A stretch of 40,671 bases of DNA from JBLXBZ01 sp048265185. GTDB lineage: Bacteria > Pseudomonadota > Alphaproteobacteria > Rhizobiales > Stappiaceae. The stretch lies in contig JBLXBZ010000015.1 of the NCBI GenBank assembly GCA_048265185.1, forward strand, positions 1 through 40,671, given 5' to 3'. This document shows, piece by piece, positions 15,997 to 23,830 of this stretch; the first letter of the stretch is position 1; every line of letters starts with the position of its first letter. Under the pieces are notes generated by a model, which was not told where the DNA came from, did not search any database, and saw only the letters and a program-made list of their open reading frames with translations. The position numbers were made by a program, and so were the translations under genes.

Positions 15997-16602
15997 ATGA
16001 CCGGTAAGAGAGCTCAGATGATGGAGGAGACCCGCGCTAAGCTTATAGCGGCCGGACGGCGGGCCTTCACCGAAAAGGGGTATGCCGGAACGTCGATGGA
16101 CGATCTTACAGCAGCCGTCGGGCTGACGCGCGGAGCGCTCTATCACAATTTCGGAGATAAGCGCGGGCTGCTCGCCGCCGTCGTAGAAGAGGTCGACGGA
16201 GAAATGGCGGCGTCCGCCATGGCGGATGCCGAACGCCGGGGCGGCAGCGAGTGGGACAAGCTTCTTGCCGAAGGATCGGCCTATATCAAGGCGGCGTTGA
16301 ACCCCGAAGTAAGGCGTATCGTCCTTTTAGACGGCCCGGCGGTCTTGGGTGATCCAACGCATTGGCCAAGCCAAAACAAATGCCTGACCGCAACGATGCG
16401 CAGTTTGGAGAGCTTGGCCGCGCAAGGCGCTATAAAGCCTGTTAAACTCGAAGCCGCCGCGCGGCTTTTGAACGGGGCTGCGCTTAATGCCGCGCTCTGG
16501 GTCGCGGCGAGCGACGCGCCCGATGAAGTCCTGAAAGACGCCGTCGCGGCCTTCGAGCACCTTGCCTCGGGGCTTTTGGAAGATGGCAGGACGAGGGGGT
16601 AA
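15997..16602 (+). CDS. TetR/AcrR-family transcriptional regulator
   Basis: A 201-residue repressor. The helix-turn-helix spans about residues 8-55, with AFTEKGYAGTSMDDLTAAV and GLTRGALYHNFGDKRGLLAA, followed by an all-helical ligand domain. The ATG at 15997 has GGAGGAG just before it and is preferred to an in-frame ATG at 15958 that lies inside the operator. It is divergent from the Rid-family gene, and autorepression through 15920-15959 is likely. The ligand is unknown. Confidence 0.92.
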   Translation: MTGKRAQMMEETRAKLIAAGRRAFTEKGYAGTSMDDLTAAVGLTRGALYHNFGDKRGLLAAVVEEVDGEMAASAMADAERRGGSEWDKLLAEGSAYIKAALNPEVRRIVLLDGPAVLGDPTHWPSQNKCLTATMRSLESLAAQGAIKPVKLEAAARLLNGAALNAALWVAASDAPDEVLKDAVAAFEHLASGLLEDGRTRG

Positions 16603-16702
16603 CCTTCATTGTTCGCCCTCAGTCACGGCCCTTTGGACTCGTAAGGCAGCCGCCTCATAACAAGTATCCATTCGACTTTAGCGCGCCAAACCTGTTATCG
16701 GT

Positions 16703-17884
16703 TTATTCGGTAACGACGCTGTGCGCCACAGTTCTATTCAAGCGGCCCGACAGACGCACCAGAACAATCCCCACGCCAACCACAGCAGCCGCGATATAGG
16801 GCGCGGCAGCCAGCCCGACGCTGTCCACGACCATCCCGCCGACCCAGGCGCCGCCGGCAATGCCGAGATTGAACGCGCCGATATTCAAACCCGAAGCCAC
16901 ATCGACCGCACCCGGCGCAACCTCCCGGGCGATCTGCACCACATAGGATTGCAGCGGCGGAACGTTGGCGAAGGCGAAACCGCCCCAGAAGCCCGCGACG
17001 GCAATGGCGGCGACAGGATCAGGCAATGCGACACCCAACGCCAGAAGCGCGAGCGCAAGACCGGCGAAGATCAATGTCAAGGAAGGAACCACGCCGATCC
17101 GGTCAGCAAGCTTGCCGCCCGCGATGTTCCCCACGGCGACAGAGACGCCATAAAGCAACATCACAAGGCTGACGATCCCAGCCGAGAGGCCCGTCACTTC
17201 GGTCAACATCGGCGCCAAAAAGGTGAAGGCGATGAAGTTGCCGCCATAGCCTACAGCCGTAATCAGGTAGACCAGCAGCAGACGCGCAGAGGTCAGCACC
17301 TGCAATTGCGCCTTCAGTCCAGGCGAGGCGATGCGGCTCATCGTGGCGGGCAAAAGCACGGCAGAAGCGATGAAACCGATCACCCCCAGCACGACAACGC
17401 CGAGAAACGTGGATTGCCAGCCGAAGTTTTGACCGATGAAAGCGCCCAATGGCACCCCCGTCACCAGCGCAACGGTCAAGCCAAGAAAGACCAGCGCAAT
17501 GGCCGAGCTTTCCTTTTCAGGCTCCACCAGATCGGTGGCGATGGTCGAGGCGATGGCGAAGAACACCCCGTGGGCAAGGCCGGTGATGAAGCGCGCGACC
17601 ACAAGGCTGTCGTAGTCCGGCGCAAAGGCGGCGTAGGCGTTGCCGACAATGAACAGCGTCAGCAAAACGAGCAGCAGCGTTTTGCGATGCATCCGCTCGG
17701 CCAACGCGGTCAGCACCGGCGCGCCAATGGTCACGCCAAGCGCGTAGAGGCTTACCAGCAGCCCCGCCGATGGAATCGACACGCCCAGATCGGCGGCGAT
17801 GGTGGGGATGAGGCCGACGATGACGAACTCGGTCGTCCCGACGGCAAAAGCGCTGATGGTCAACGCCCAAAGAGCAAGTGGCAT
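16703..17884 (-). CDS. MFS transporter (DHA1 family, sugar-efflux/drug-resistance type)
   Basis: A 393-residue inner-membrane protein with about 12 membrane helices. MPLALWALTISAFAVGTTEF and VIVGLIPTIAADLGVSIPSA are typical of the AraJ/YdhP/YdeA group of 12-helix proton antiporters. The loop 2-3 motif appears as LAERMHRKTLL and motif C as TGVPLGAFIG. The family exports sugars, chloramphenicol or other small molecules; the substrate cannot be told. The gene is divergent from a LysR-type regulator, the most likely controller. Confidence 0.92.
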   Translation of the reverse strand: MPLALWALTISAFAVGTTEFVIVGLIPTIAADLGVSIPSAGLLVSLYALGVTIGAPVLTALAERMHRKTLLLVLLTLFIVGNAYAAFAPDYDSLVVARFITGLAHGVFFAIASTIATDLVEPEKESSAIALVFLGLTVALVTGVPLGAFIGQNFGWQSTFLGVVVLGVIGFIASAVLLPATMSRIASPGLKAQLQVLTSARLLLVYLITAVGYGGNFIAFTFLAPMLTEVTGLSAGIVSLVMLLYGVSVAVGNIAGGKLADRIGVVPSLTLIFAGLALALLALGVALPDPVAAIAVAGFWGGFAFANVPPLQSYVVQIAREVAPGAVDVASGLNIGAFNLGIAGGAWVGGMVVDSVGLAAAPYIAAAVVGVGIVLVRLSGRLNRTVAHSVVTE

Positions 17885-17992
17885 CGATTTTCTCCATAAT
17901 TAATGTCGACGCCATATATGTCAGCTGCTATTGCCTACGATAAGAGACATGATTGGAATGGATCATTGCAGAAACTGCACGAATTACTTCGC

Positions 17993-18859
17993 ATGGAAGA
18001 CCTCGCCGCGTTTGTCGGCGTCGTCGACGACGGCGGTTTTGCTGAATCGGCGCGGCGCGGCCGCGTGTCCGCCTCCACCTTGAGCCGGTCGCTCACGCGG
18101 CTGGAACGGCAGCTCGGGGTAGCGTTGCTTCGCCGAACCACCCGATCCATTGAAATAACCCCCGAAGGCGCCACCGTTCTGGCCGAGGCGCGCGAAATTC
18201 TGGACCGCGCGGAAAACCTGCAAGAGTTCGCGACGAACAGCCAAGCCCCATCAGGCCCGCTTCGCGTGAACGCCCCTGTCCCCTTTGTCCTGCATGTGCT
18301 TGCGCCGCGTCTGGCCGAATTCCGGGCGCAATTTCCCGACATCCAGCTGACGCTCGACATGACCGACACGCTGGTTGACCTGATTGGAAGCCATGCGGAT
18401 GTCGCCATCCGCCTCGGCCGACTCCCCGACAGCGGCATGCTGCATCGCCGGCTCGGCCGCACGCCATGGAAGCTGGTGGCCACGCCAGACTATCTGGACC
18501 GTCATGGCTGGCCTGAGACGCCCTCGGATCTCACCCGGCTGCAACAGGTACGTTTCGCCATGCCCGACCACATCAACACGCTGCGCTTTGCCGGTCATGA
18601 CGGCCCCGTGGCACTGCCCCCCGCGTTAACGGCGAGCAATGGCGAGGCCGTGCGACAACTGGTTTTGGGCGGGCTCGGGATAGCTCGATTTTCCCAATTC
18701 ATGGTCGCCGAAGATTTGCGCGCGGGAAGATTTGTCGAGCTTCTTCCCAGTCAGTTGGAGGCCGAGCCTCTGGATATTTCCGCGCTGTATCTGACCCGCA
18801 TCTCAGGCCTGCGACGACTAGGGGTCTTTCTGGATTGGTTAGAGACGTTGCTTGAGTAA
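17993..18859 (+). CDS. LysR-family transcriptional regulator
   Basis: A LysR regulator of about 288 residues: N-terminal helix-turn-helix MEDLAAFVGVVDDGGFAESA with SASTLSRSLTRLERQLGVAL, then a substrate-binding-protein-like effector domain (about 90-285). It belongs to the CrgA/AaeR-like group with TRSIEITPEGATV. The ATG at 17993 places the domain at the usual distance from the N-terminus. In-frame ATGs at 17903 and 17918 would add about 30 residues, and none of the three has a clear ribosome site. It probably regulates the divergent MFS exporter gene. Confidence 0.88.
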   Translation: MEDLAAFVGVVDDGGFAESARRGRVSASTLSRSLTRLERQLGVALLRRTTRSIEITPEGATVLAEAREILDRAENLQEFATNSQAPSGPLRVNAPVPFVLHVLAPRLAEFRAQFPDIQLTLDMTDTLVDLIGSHADVAIRLGRLPDSGMLHRRLGRTPWKLVATPDYLDRHGWPETPSDLTRLQQVRFAMPDHINTLRFAGHDGPVALPPALTASNGEAVRQLVLGGLGIARFSQFMVAEDLRAGRFVELLPSQLEAEPLDISALYLTRISGLRRLGVFLDWLETLLE

Positions 18860-19054
18860 ACATCTATGAGACAAGGCCGCAGTCGACCTCCGACTTACGG
18901 AACACCGGATCATGCGGCGGAGCTTGTCCGTGTTAATGCTATGGAATCTCCCAGTCTGTAAGACCTTTTCAAGGCTTCATCCAGAAACCGCTTCGCCGCC
19001 CCATATCTTCAAGGGCGGCGCCGCCAAGAACAAAAATCCGGATTGGGAGAACTG

Positions 19055-19082
19055 GGGGCTCTTATCGTTTTCCAAGAGCCCC
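19055..19082. terminator. Stem-loop GGGGCTCTT / AAGAGCCCC, possible terminator
   Basis: A perfect 9-bp stem with a 10-base loop lies 15 bases after the BtpA-family stop codon (leftward gene) and about 195 bases after the lysR stop. A short T-rich run follows only on the plus strand, so it could end rightward transcription from lysR and, less certainly, the leftward operon. Confidence 0.45.
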
Positions 19083-19097
19083 TTTCCCCTTGATCGC

Positions 19098-19907
19098 TTA
19101 GTTTATACGCGCAGCCTTGACGATGTTCATGAATTCCTTGGCGCGAGCAGCGTCCACGGGCTTCCATGTGTCGCCGTCGACCTTGAGGGACGAACCGACA
19201 ATGCAGCCGTCCGCGATCTTCAAAATATCGGCCACGGTATTGTGGCGCACGCCCGTATTAGCGAGAACCGGCGTGTCGGATAATTTCGCCTTGACCGCCT
19301 CAAGGTCATTCATTTCCGCAGCTTCTCCGGTGATCGCGCCAGAGACGAGCACAGCGTCTGGAATCGAGGAGAAGACCGCCGAGCGGGCCCTGTCAGGCAG
19401 CGACCGCTTGTCAAGGGAATCTGCAAATTCCGCCGAAACATTGTAAAGCATGACCAAATCGTCCCGACCCAGGCGGTTGCGATAACGCATGGCTTCACCC
19501 GCATTCGGCGTCCACGGCCCCATGTCGGAAGCGTAAGTGCCGGTGAAAATCTCACGCACGAAAGACGCGCCCGTAGCTGCGGCCACCGCCACCGTGCTCA
19601 TGGGATCCCACAAGACGTTGACTCCAAAAGGCTTTTTGATTTCATCACGCAACTGGCCAATGACAAAAGCCATGGCCGTGCTTGAAGCCGTATCCACTTT
19701 CAACTCATAAGGACGGTCATTTTCGTTACCGAACATGACCGCGTCCACATCCGCATCCTGCAACGCGGTCAAATCACGACGCGCGGCGGCGACGATGCCG
19801 TCGATCCCCGCATCCGCGTCATAAAGCGGCGAACCGGGCATGGGCTGCAAGTGAACCATGGCGATGATGGGCTTCTTATCGCCAAAGAGCTGCTTGAATT
19901 TCGTCAT
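19098..19907 (-). CDS. BtpA/SgcQ family protein
   Basis: A 269-residue TIM-barrel-like protein: IIAMVHLQPMPGSPLYDAD near the start, NVLWDPMSTVAVAAATGASF in the middle, and LANTGVRHNTVADILKIADG and CIVGSSLKVDG towards the end, all typical of the BtpA family. BtpA itself is linked to photosystem I stability in cyanobacteria, and SgcQ lies in the E. coli sgc sugar operon; no catalytic role is established. The ATG at 19907 has AAAGG upstream; a TTG at 19916 is less likely. It follows a DeoR regulator gene by 33 bases, as in sgc-type clusters, which hints at sugar-phosphate metabolism. Confidence 0.88.
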   Translation of the reverse strand: MTKFKQLFGDKKPIIAMVHLQPMPGSPLYDADAGIDGIVAAARRDLTALQDADVDAVMFGNENDRPYELKVDTASSTAMAFVIGQLRDEIKKPFGVNVLWDPMSTVAVAAATGASFVREIFTGTYASDMGPWTPNAGEAMRYRNRLGRDDLVMLYNVSAEFADSLDKRSLPDRARSAVFSSIPDAVLVSGAITGEAAEMNDLEAVKAKLSDTPVLANTGVRHNTVADILKIADGCIVGSSLKVDGDTWKPVDAARAKEFMNIVKAARIN

Positions 19908-19940
19908 ATCAGTCAACCTTTATATACGTCACCACGGCGC

Positions 19941-20714
19941 TCACACCGTTTCGATGACCGGTATCAAATTTCGATAGGGTGCGATTTTTTCCAAAGCGCC
20001 CTTGTCGGTGATGAATTCGTCCACTTCGTCCAAACCGCAGATTGCGGCGAAGCTGCGTTGGTTCAATTTGCTATGATCGGCGATCATCGCCACTTTCTGC
20101 GCACGTGATATGGCGAAACGTTTCACCTGCGCCTCCTCGAAAGTCGCCGTCGTCACCCCATCTACGTCGATAGCGTCGGCTGAGAGAAAATAAACGTCCG
20201 CGCGAATCGTCTTCAAAGCTTCCATGGCCCATGCGCCGATCAGATTAAAATAGCCGTTGCGCACTCGTCCGCCGACGAGATGCACTTCCGTCTGGCCAAC
20301 CGAGGCTGCTTCCGCCACTTTCAAATCCATCGTCACGATGGTGACGCGTCGCCCCGCCAATGCATGCGCAAGCGCCAACGCCGTAGTGCCAGAGTCCAAC
20401 AAACCAACCTGACCATCGCTCAAACGCTCGCTCGCTTTCTGACCAATCCTTTGTTTCAAGCTCTGATGAACCCGCAGCTTTTCAAAAAAAAGCGGCTCCA
20501 TGTCATTCGCGCCGGCGCCTCTGGCGACCACGCCGCCATGGGTGCGCGCCACAAGCCCCGCCTGCTCCAGAACCGACAGATCCCGGCGTACAGTAGGCAG
20601 AGAAATCTCCATGAGAGCGGCAAGCTCGGCGGTACCCACGCGCTGGCGCTCAATAATCACGTCAATCATTTTTTGCTGCCGCTCCTGCGGAAAACGATTC
20701 CGGATCTCTGTCAT
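19941..20714 (-). CDS. DeoR-family transcriptional regulator
   Basis: A 257-residue repressor with an N-terminal DeoR helix-turn-helix (about 12-68: RVGTAELAALMEISLPTVRR, DLSVLEQAGLVARTHGG) and a DeoRC sugar-phosphate sensing domain (about 80-245), which contains LLDSGTTALALAHALAGRRV and IADHSKLNQRSF. The ligand of such domains is usually a phosphorylated sugar or glycolytic intermediate. It is the first gene of a two-gene leftward operon with the BtpA-family protein. A large inverted repeat just upstream suggests autorepression. Confidence 0.92.
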   Translation of the reverse strand: MTEIRNRFPQERQQKMIDVIIERQRVGTAELAALMEISLPTVRRDLSVLEQAGLVARTHGGVVARGAGANDMEPLFFEKLRVHQSLKQRIGQKASERLSDGQVGLLDSGTTALALAHALAGRRVTIVTMDLKVAEAASVGQTEVHLVGGRVRNGYFNLIGAWAMEALKTIRADVYFLSADAIDVDGVTTATFEEAQVKRFAISRAQKVAMIADHSKLNQRSFAAICGLDEVDEFITDKGALEKIAPYRNLIPVIETV

Positions 20715-20738
20715 TTGATTCCTCGCTTACTATGATCG

Positions 20739-20771
20739 TTAGTGATTGTTTGACCATTAGTCAATCACTAA
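20739..20771. promoter_or_regulatory. TTAGTGATTG-N13-CAATCACTAA, probable DeoR operator
   Basis: A perfect 10-bp inverted repeat lies 25-57 bases before the deoR start, where it would cover the promoter. The central spacer also contains TTTGACCATTAGT, which gives a further partial copy. It probably mediates autorepression of the deoR-btpA operon. Confidence 0.6.
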
Positions 20772-21310
20772 TGCACATTCCTAACCCGCCTCCGCTTTAG
20801 AACACGGGCCGAGACAGCGATCACCTCCAACGCCAAAACGCTCCGCCCCCCCTACTCCCGCTTTTTGCGGCTTTATTTTGAAGGAGCGTTTGAGCCATTT
20901 TCTATCCCTTAGGCATAATGGAATCGCCGCTAGCGCCCTCGTTAAGAAGTCAAATGACGCCGATTCGGCCGTTTATCGTGATAACCGCCAATGCCAACGC
21001 GCCTTCAAGATAAATTCTCAAAATTCAATCCCCGTCCTATTTTTCTCATTTAAAATTGGCTTTAGAGGGAGCAGCCGCGCTCTCGCTCTTTGGCTGGATT
21101 TTTATATGATATTGAAAACCATGTTGAATCGCCGCTCCAGAAATTCACGCCCCTTTTCCAAGCGCGAAGGAAAGCCAAGGTGAGCGACACACGAGCTCAT
21201 GCGTTAACCATCTCTTAACCAAAGAAAATTTGACGAGACCCGCATTTCAGGTAAATCTGTGTCGCGACGGCATTTCGATGATCATTTAAATTTTTCCGTC
21301 GGAGGAACGA
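20772..21310. other. repA upstream region, no supported gene
   Basis: About 540 bases between the DeoR operator and repA. It should carry the repABC promoter. GTTAACC and CTTAACC (about 21203-21221) form a direct repeat. A 101-codon frame at 20878 lacks a convincing start and similarity and is not called. No parS-like GTT...AAC palindrome was found here. Confidence 0.45.
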
Positions 21311-22525
21311 ATGGATAATTTAACACGCCGGCCCAAAAGCCCGGAAGCGTCGACGGAGAAGATCACGCGCCACGCACAGTTGCTCTCCGCGCAGCTACAG
21401 GCCTTGCGTGAACAAATGTACCCTCCTGAAGCGAAAAAGGAACTCAAAACCTTTTCATCGCGCGATGTCGCCGCGCTTTTGGGGATCGCAGAATCCACCC
21501 TACGCCAAATGTCCATCGACGGCGAAGGCGCCCTTCCCGAACGCCTAGAAAATGGCCGGCGGATCTACACTTTATCGCAGATCAATCAACTGCGACGTTA
21601 TTTGGCGCAACGCCGCCCCTCCGAAGCGCTAAATTTTCTTCCTTGCCGGCGCGAGGGCGACAAGCTGCAAATCATCGCCGTGGCCAACTTCAAAGGCGGC
21701 TCGGCCAAAACCACCACCACCGTGCATCTGGCTCATTATCTAGCGCTACAAGGCTTGCGCGTGCTCGCCATTGACCTGGATCCTCAAGCCTCTCTTTCCA
21801 CCATGTTCGGCTATCAGCCCGAATTTGACGTGGACGCCAATCAAACCATCTACGCCGCCATCCGCTACGATGACGAACGGACCCCCTTGAAACAAGTGAT
21901 CCGCAAGACCTATTTCGACGGCGTGGATATCGTCCCCGGCAACCTTGAGTTGATGGAATATGAACATGAAACCCCTCAAGCCATCGCCAAGGGGTTATCG
22001 CGCGGCGACGGCATGTTCTTCCGCCGGCTCAGCGTCGCCCTACAAGAAGCGGAAGAAGATTATGACGTTGTGCTTATCGACGCACCGCCACAGCTGGGCT
22101 ATCTGACTCTGGGAGCGCTTTACGCCGCCACATCCCTACTTATCACCGTACATCCGGCTATGCTTGACGTGGCGAGCATGAATCAGTTTCTCGCTATGAC
22201 CAGCGATATCCTCTCCGTCATTGAAGAAGCGGGCGGCCATCTAGAGCATGACTTCATTCGATATGTTCTCACGCGCCACAATCCCCATGACGCGCCGCAA
22301 GTGAATGTGGTGGCGTTGCTGCGCTCGCTCTTCAGCGAAGACGTTCTCGCCGCCTCCATCGTGGAGACCACCGCCATCGCCAACGCAGGCCTTGAAAAAA
22401 AGAGCCTTTACGAATTGTCCAAAGGCGCCGTTGGCCGGGACACGCTCAACCGCGCGCTTGAATCCGTCGATGCAGTGAATAATGAGATCTTCAACTTAAT
22501 CAAATCAGTATGGGGACGCACATGA
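21311..22525 (+). CDS. repA: RepA, plasmid partitioning ATPase (ParA family)
   Basis: A 404-residue ParA-type ATPase of repABC replicons. Residues about 50-110 form a helix-turn-helix region (SSRDVAALLGIAESTLRQMS) that lets RepA repress its own operon. The deviant Walker A motif KGGSAKTTT begins at K128, and LAIDLDPQASLS and VVLIDAPPQLG follow as Walker A' and B. With RepB and a parS site it separates replicon copies at division. GGAGG precedes the ATG at 21311. The end overlaps repB by four bases (ATGA). Confidence 0.95.
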   Translation: MDNLTRRPKSPEASTEKITRHAQLLSAQLQALREQMYPPEAKKELKTFSSRDVAALLGIAESTLRQMSIDGEGALPERLENGRRIYTLSQINQLRRYLAQRRPSEALNFLPCRREGDKLQIIAVANFKGGSAKTTTTVHLAHYLALQGLRVLAIDLDPQASLSTMFGYQPEFDVDANQTIYAAIRYDDERTPLKQVIRKTYFDGVDIVPGNLELMEYEHETPQAIAKGLSRGDGMFFRRLSVALQEAEEDYDVVLIDAPPQLGYLTLGALYAATSLLITVHPAMLDVASMNQFLAMTSDILSVIEEAGGHLEHDFIRYVLTRHNPHDAPQVNVVALLRSLFSEDVLAASIVETTAIANAGLEKKSLYELSKGAVGRDTLNRALESVDAVNNEIFNLIKSVWGRT

Positions 22526-23586
22526 GCAACGCCAGCGATCGTTCAAAACGGATGAGGGCCATGTTCGCTGGCGCAGCGCCGGCGACTGCGGGGGAAGATA
22601 AAGCAGCGACTCCGTCCCCCTCTCCCTCTTCTTCTCCGGAAAAGCCGAGGGTTGCATCCGGGGCCGTGAAATCCATGCGAGAATCTTTCTCCGCCATCGA
22701 GATGGAGAACGAGGAGCTGCGCCGTCAACTGATCGACGCGGAGACTATCGTCGAGCTTGACCCTTTACTTCTCTCCGCATCTTTTGTGCGTGACCGCATG
22801 GATATTGGCGACGATCCCCAGTTTGATCAACTGGTTCGCAGCATTTCCGAACACGGGCAGCAAATTCCCATTCTTGTGCGCCGCCATCCCCAAGACAAAT
22901 CCCGTTATCAAGTCGCTTATGGCCATCGCCGCTGGAAAGCCTGCCAAAAATTGGACCGGCCGGTCAAGGCTATCGTCAGGGAATTGACCGACAATGATCT
23001 TGTCATCGCTCAAGGCAAAGAAAACAGTGAGCGGAAGGACCTTTCCTTCATTGAACAAGCCATGTTCGCATTAACCCTCAAAGAGCAGAATTTCGACCGG
23101 CAAACCATCGCCGCAGCTCTTGGGCGCAGTGAAGAAAAAGGCTTGGCCTATATTTCCATACTCACTGGAATAGCCGCCTCCCTACCCGCGGATCTGGTGG
23201 AGAAAATTGGTCCAGCGCCCAAAGTCGGTCGACCAAAATGGGAAAAACTTGCGCAATTTTTTCCCGACGGAAAATTACCCGGCGCAAAAAGTTCCGCGAT
23301 TAACGGTCTATTATCCTCATCCAAATGGCGCGACGCCACAAGCGATCAGCGCTTCAACCTAATTTTGGCCGCCCTCAACGAAAAGCAAAGCACTAACAGC
23401 GAGCTCGGCGTCAAAAGCTTAAAAAACAGGTCTGGCAAAACCTGTGTCACAGTTCAGTTCCAGGAAAAATCAACTCGAATTTCAATCGACCTTCAACAGG
23501 AGCCGCAGCTTTCTGATTGGTTGGTGAAAAAACTACCCGAGTTAATCAGTCAATTCGAAGAACAAACAAAGGGAGAGAATGAATGA
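22522..23586 (+). CDS. repB: RepB, plasmid partitioning protein (ParB family)
   Basis: A 354-residue ParB-like protein. It has a low-complexity proline/serine linker (about 20-50), then the ParB/Sulfiredoxin N-terminal domain with QIPILVRRHPQDKSRYQVAY and GHRRWKAC, a helix-turn-helix (about 190-215, QTIAAALGRSEEKGLAYIS) and the RepB C-terminal domain. It binds parS and stimulates the RepA ATPase. ATG 22522 overlaps the repA stop as ATGA and has GGGGA before it; an ATG at 22510 is also in frame. Confidence 0.95.
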   Translation: MSNASDRSKRMRAMFAGAAPATAGEDKAATPSPSPSSSPEKPRVASGAVKSMRESFSAIEMENEELRRQLIDAETIVELDPLLLSASFVRDRMDIGDDPQFDQLVRSISEHGQQIPILVRRHPQDKSRYQVAYGHRRWKACQKLDRPVKAIVRELTDNDLVIAQGKENSERKDLSFIEQAMFALTLKEQNFDRQTIAAALGRSEEKGLAYISILTGIAASLPADLVEKIGPAPKVGRPKWEKLAQFFPDGKLPGAKSSAINGLLSSSKWRDATSDQRFNLILAALNEKQSTNSELGVKSLKNRSGKTCVTVQFQEKSTRISIDLQQEPQLSDWLVKKLPELISQFEEQTKGENE

Positions 23587-23599
23587 AATAGCCATTTAA

Positions 23600-23685
23600 A
23601 CGATGAAGGGCTCACCGACTGGCATCGGCAAGCCCTCATAATAACGGCCTAAGCGAGTTGGCGCTCGTCGTAGACCTCATCTGGT
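23600..23685 (-). ncRNA. Candidate antisense RNA (repABC ctRNA, inc-alpha type)
   Basis: repABC operons encode a small counter-transcribed RNA opposite the repB-repC gap that limits RepC synthesis and sets incompatibility. Here the minus strand has a promoter-like pair at 23692-23720, giving a start near 23685. The RNA would then hold a small CGAG/CTCG hairpin and end in a longer stem (AGGGCT 23607-23612 with AGCCCT 23631-23636, inner CCGA/TCGG) followed on the minus strand by TCGTTTAAA. Length would be near 85-90 nt. The coordinates are predicted from sequence only. Confidence 0.45.
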
Positions 23686-23691
23686 TTTCTC

Positions 23692-23720
23692 ACTCTACGA
23701 CGTGATTTGCAGCGAATCAA
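23692..23720 (-). promoter_or_regulatory. Candidate promoter of the antisense RNA
   Basis: On the minus strand TTGATT (23715-23720) and TAGAGT (23692-23697) match four of six bases each of the -35 and -10 consensus and are 17 bases apart. The -10 lies in the right arm of a perfect 9-bp inverted repeat, CGTCGTAGA (23666-23674) / TCTACGACG (23694-23702). Confidence 0.4.
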
Positions 23721-23796
23721 GTTTCGATTTCGATCGAAGCTATATTTTCGTGCGCCCAACAATCCTTTTGGCCTTCAATCCACAGAAAATGAAGGA

Positions 23797-23819
23797 GCCG
23801 CGGTTCACAGAACCACGGC
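23797..23819 (+). promoter_or_regulatory. Stem-loop just before repC
   Basis: GCCGCGGTTC (23797-23806) pairs with GAACCACGGC (23810-23819) at nine of ten positions around a 3-base loop. It ends 11 bases before the repC ATG and follows a GAAGGAG word. In repABC plasmids a hairpin at this place controls repC translation or transcript end, depending on binding of the antisense RNA. Confidence 0.55.
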
Positions 23820-23830
23820 ACGGGTGATTT

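Noticed and set aside
16721..17899. 392-codon frame opposite the MFS transporter gene
   Set aside because: It is antisense to a clear 12-helix transporter and its translation is low-complexity, rich in Arg, His, Gln and Gly, as expected of a shadow frame in GC-rich DNA.
20878..21183. 101-codon frame upstream of repA
   Set aside because: It would start at TTG without a ribosome site, resembles nothing and lies in the region expected to hold repABC control elements.
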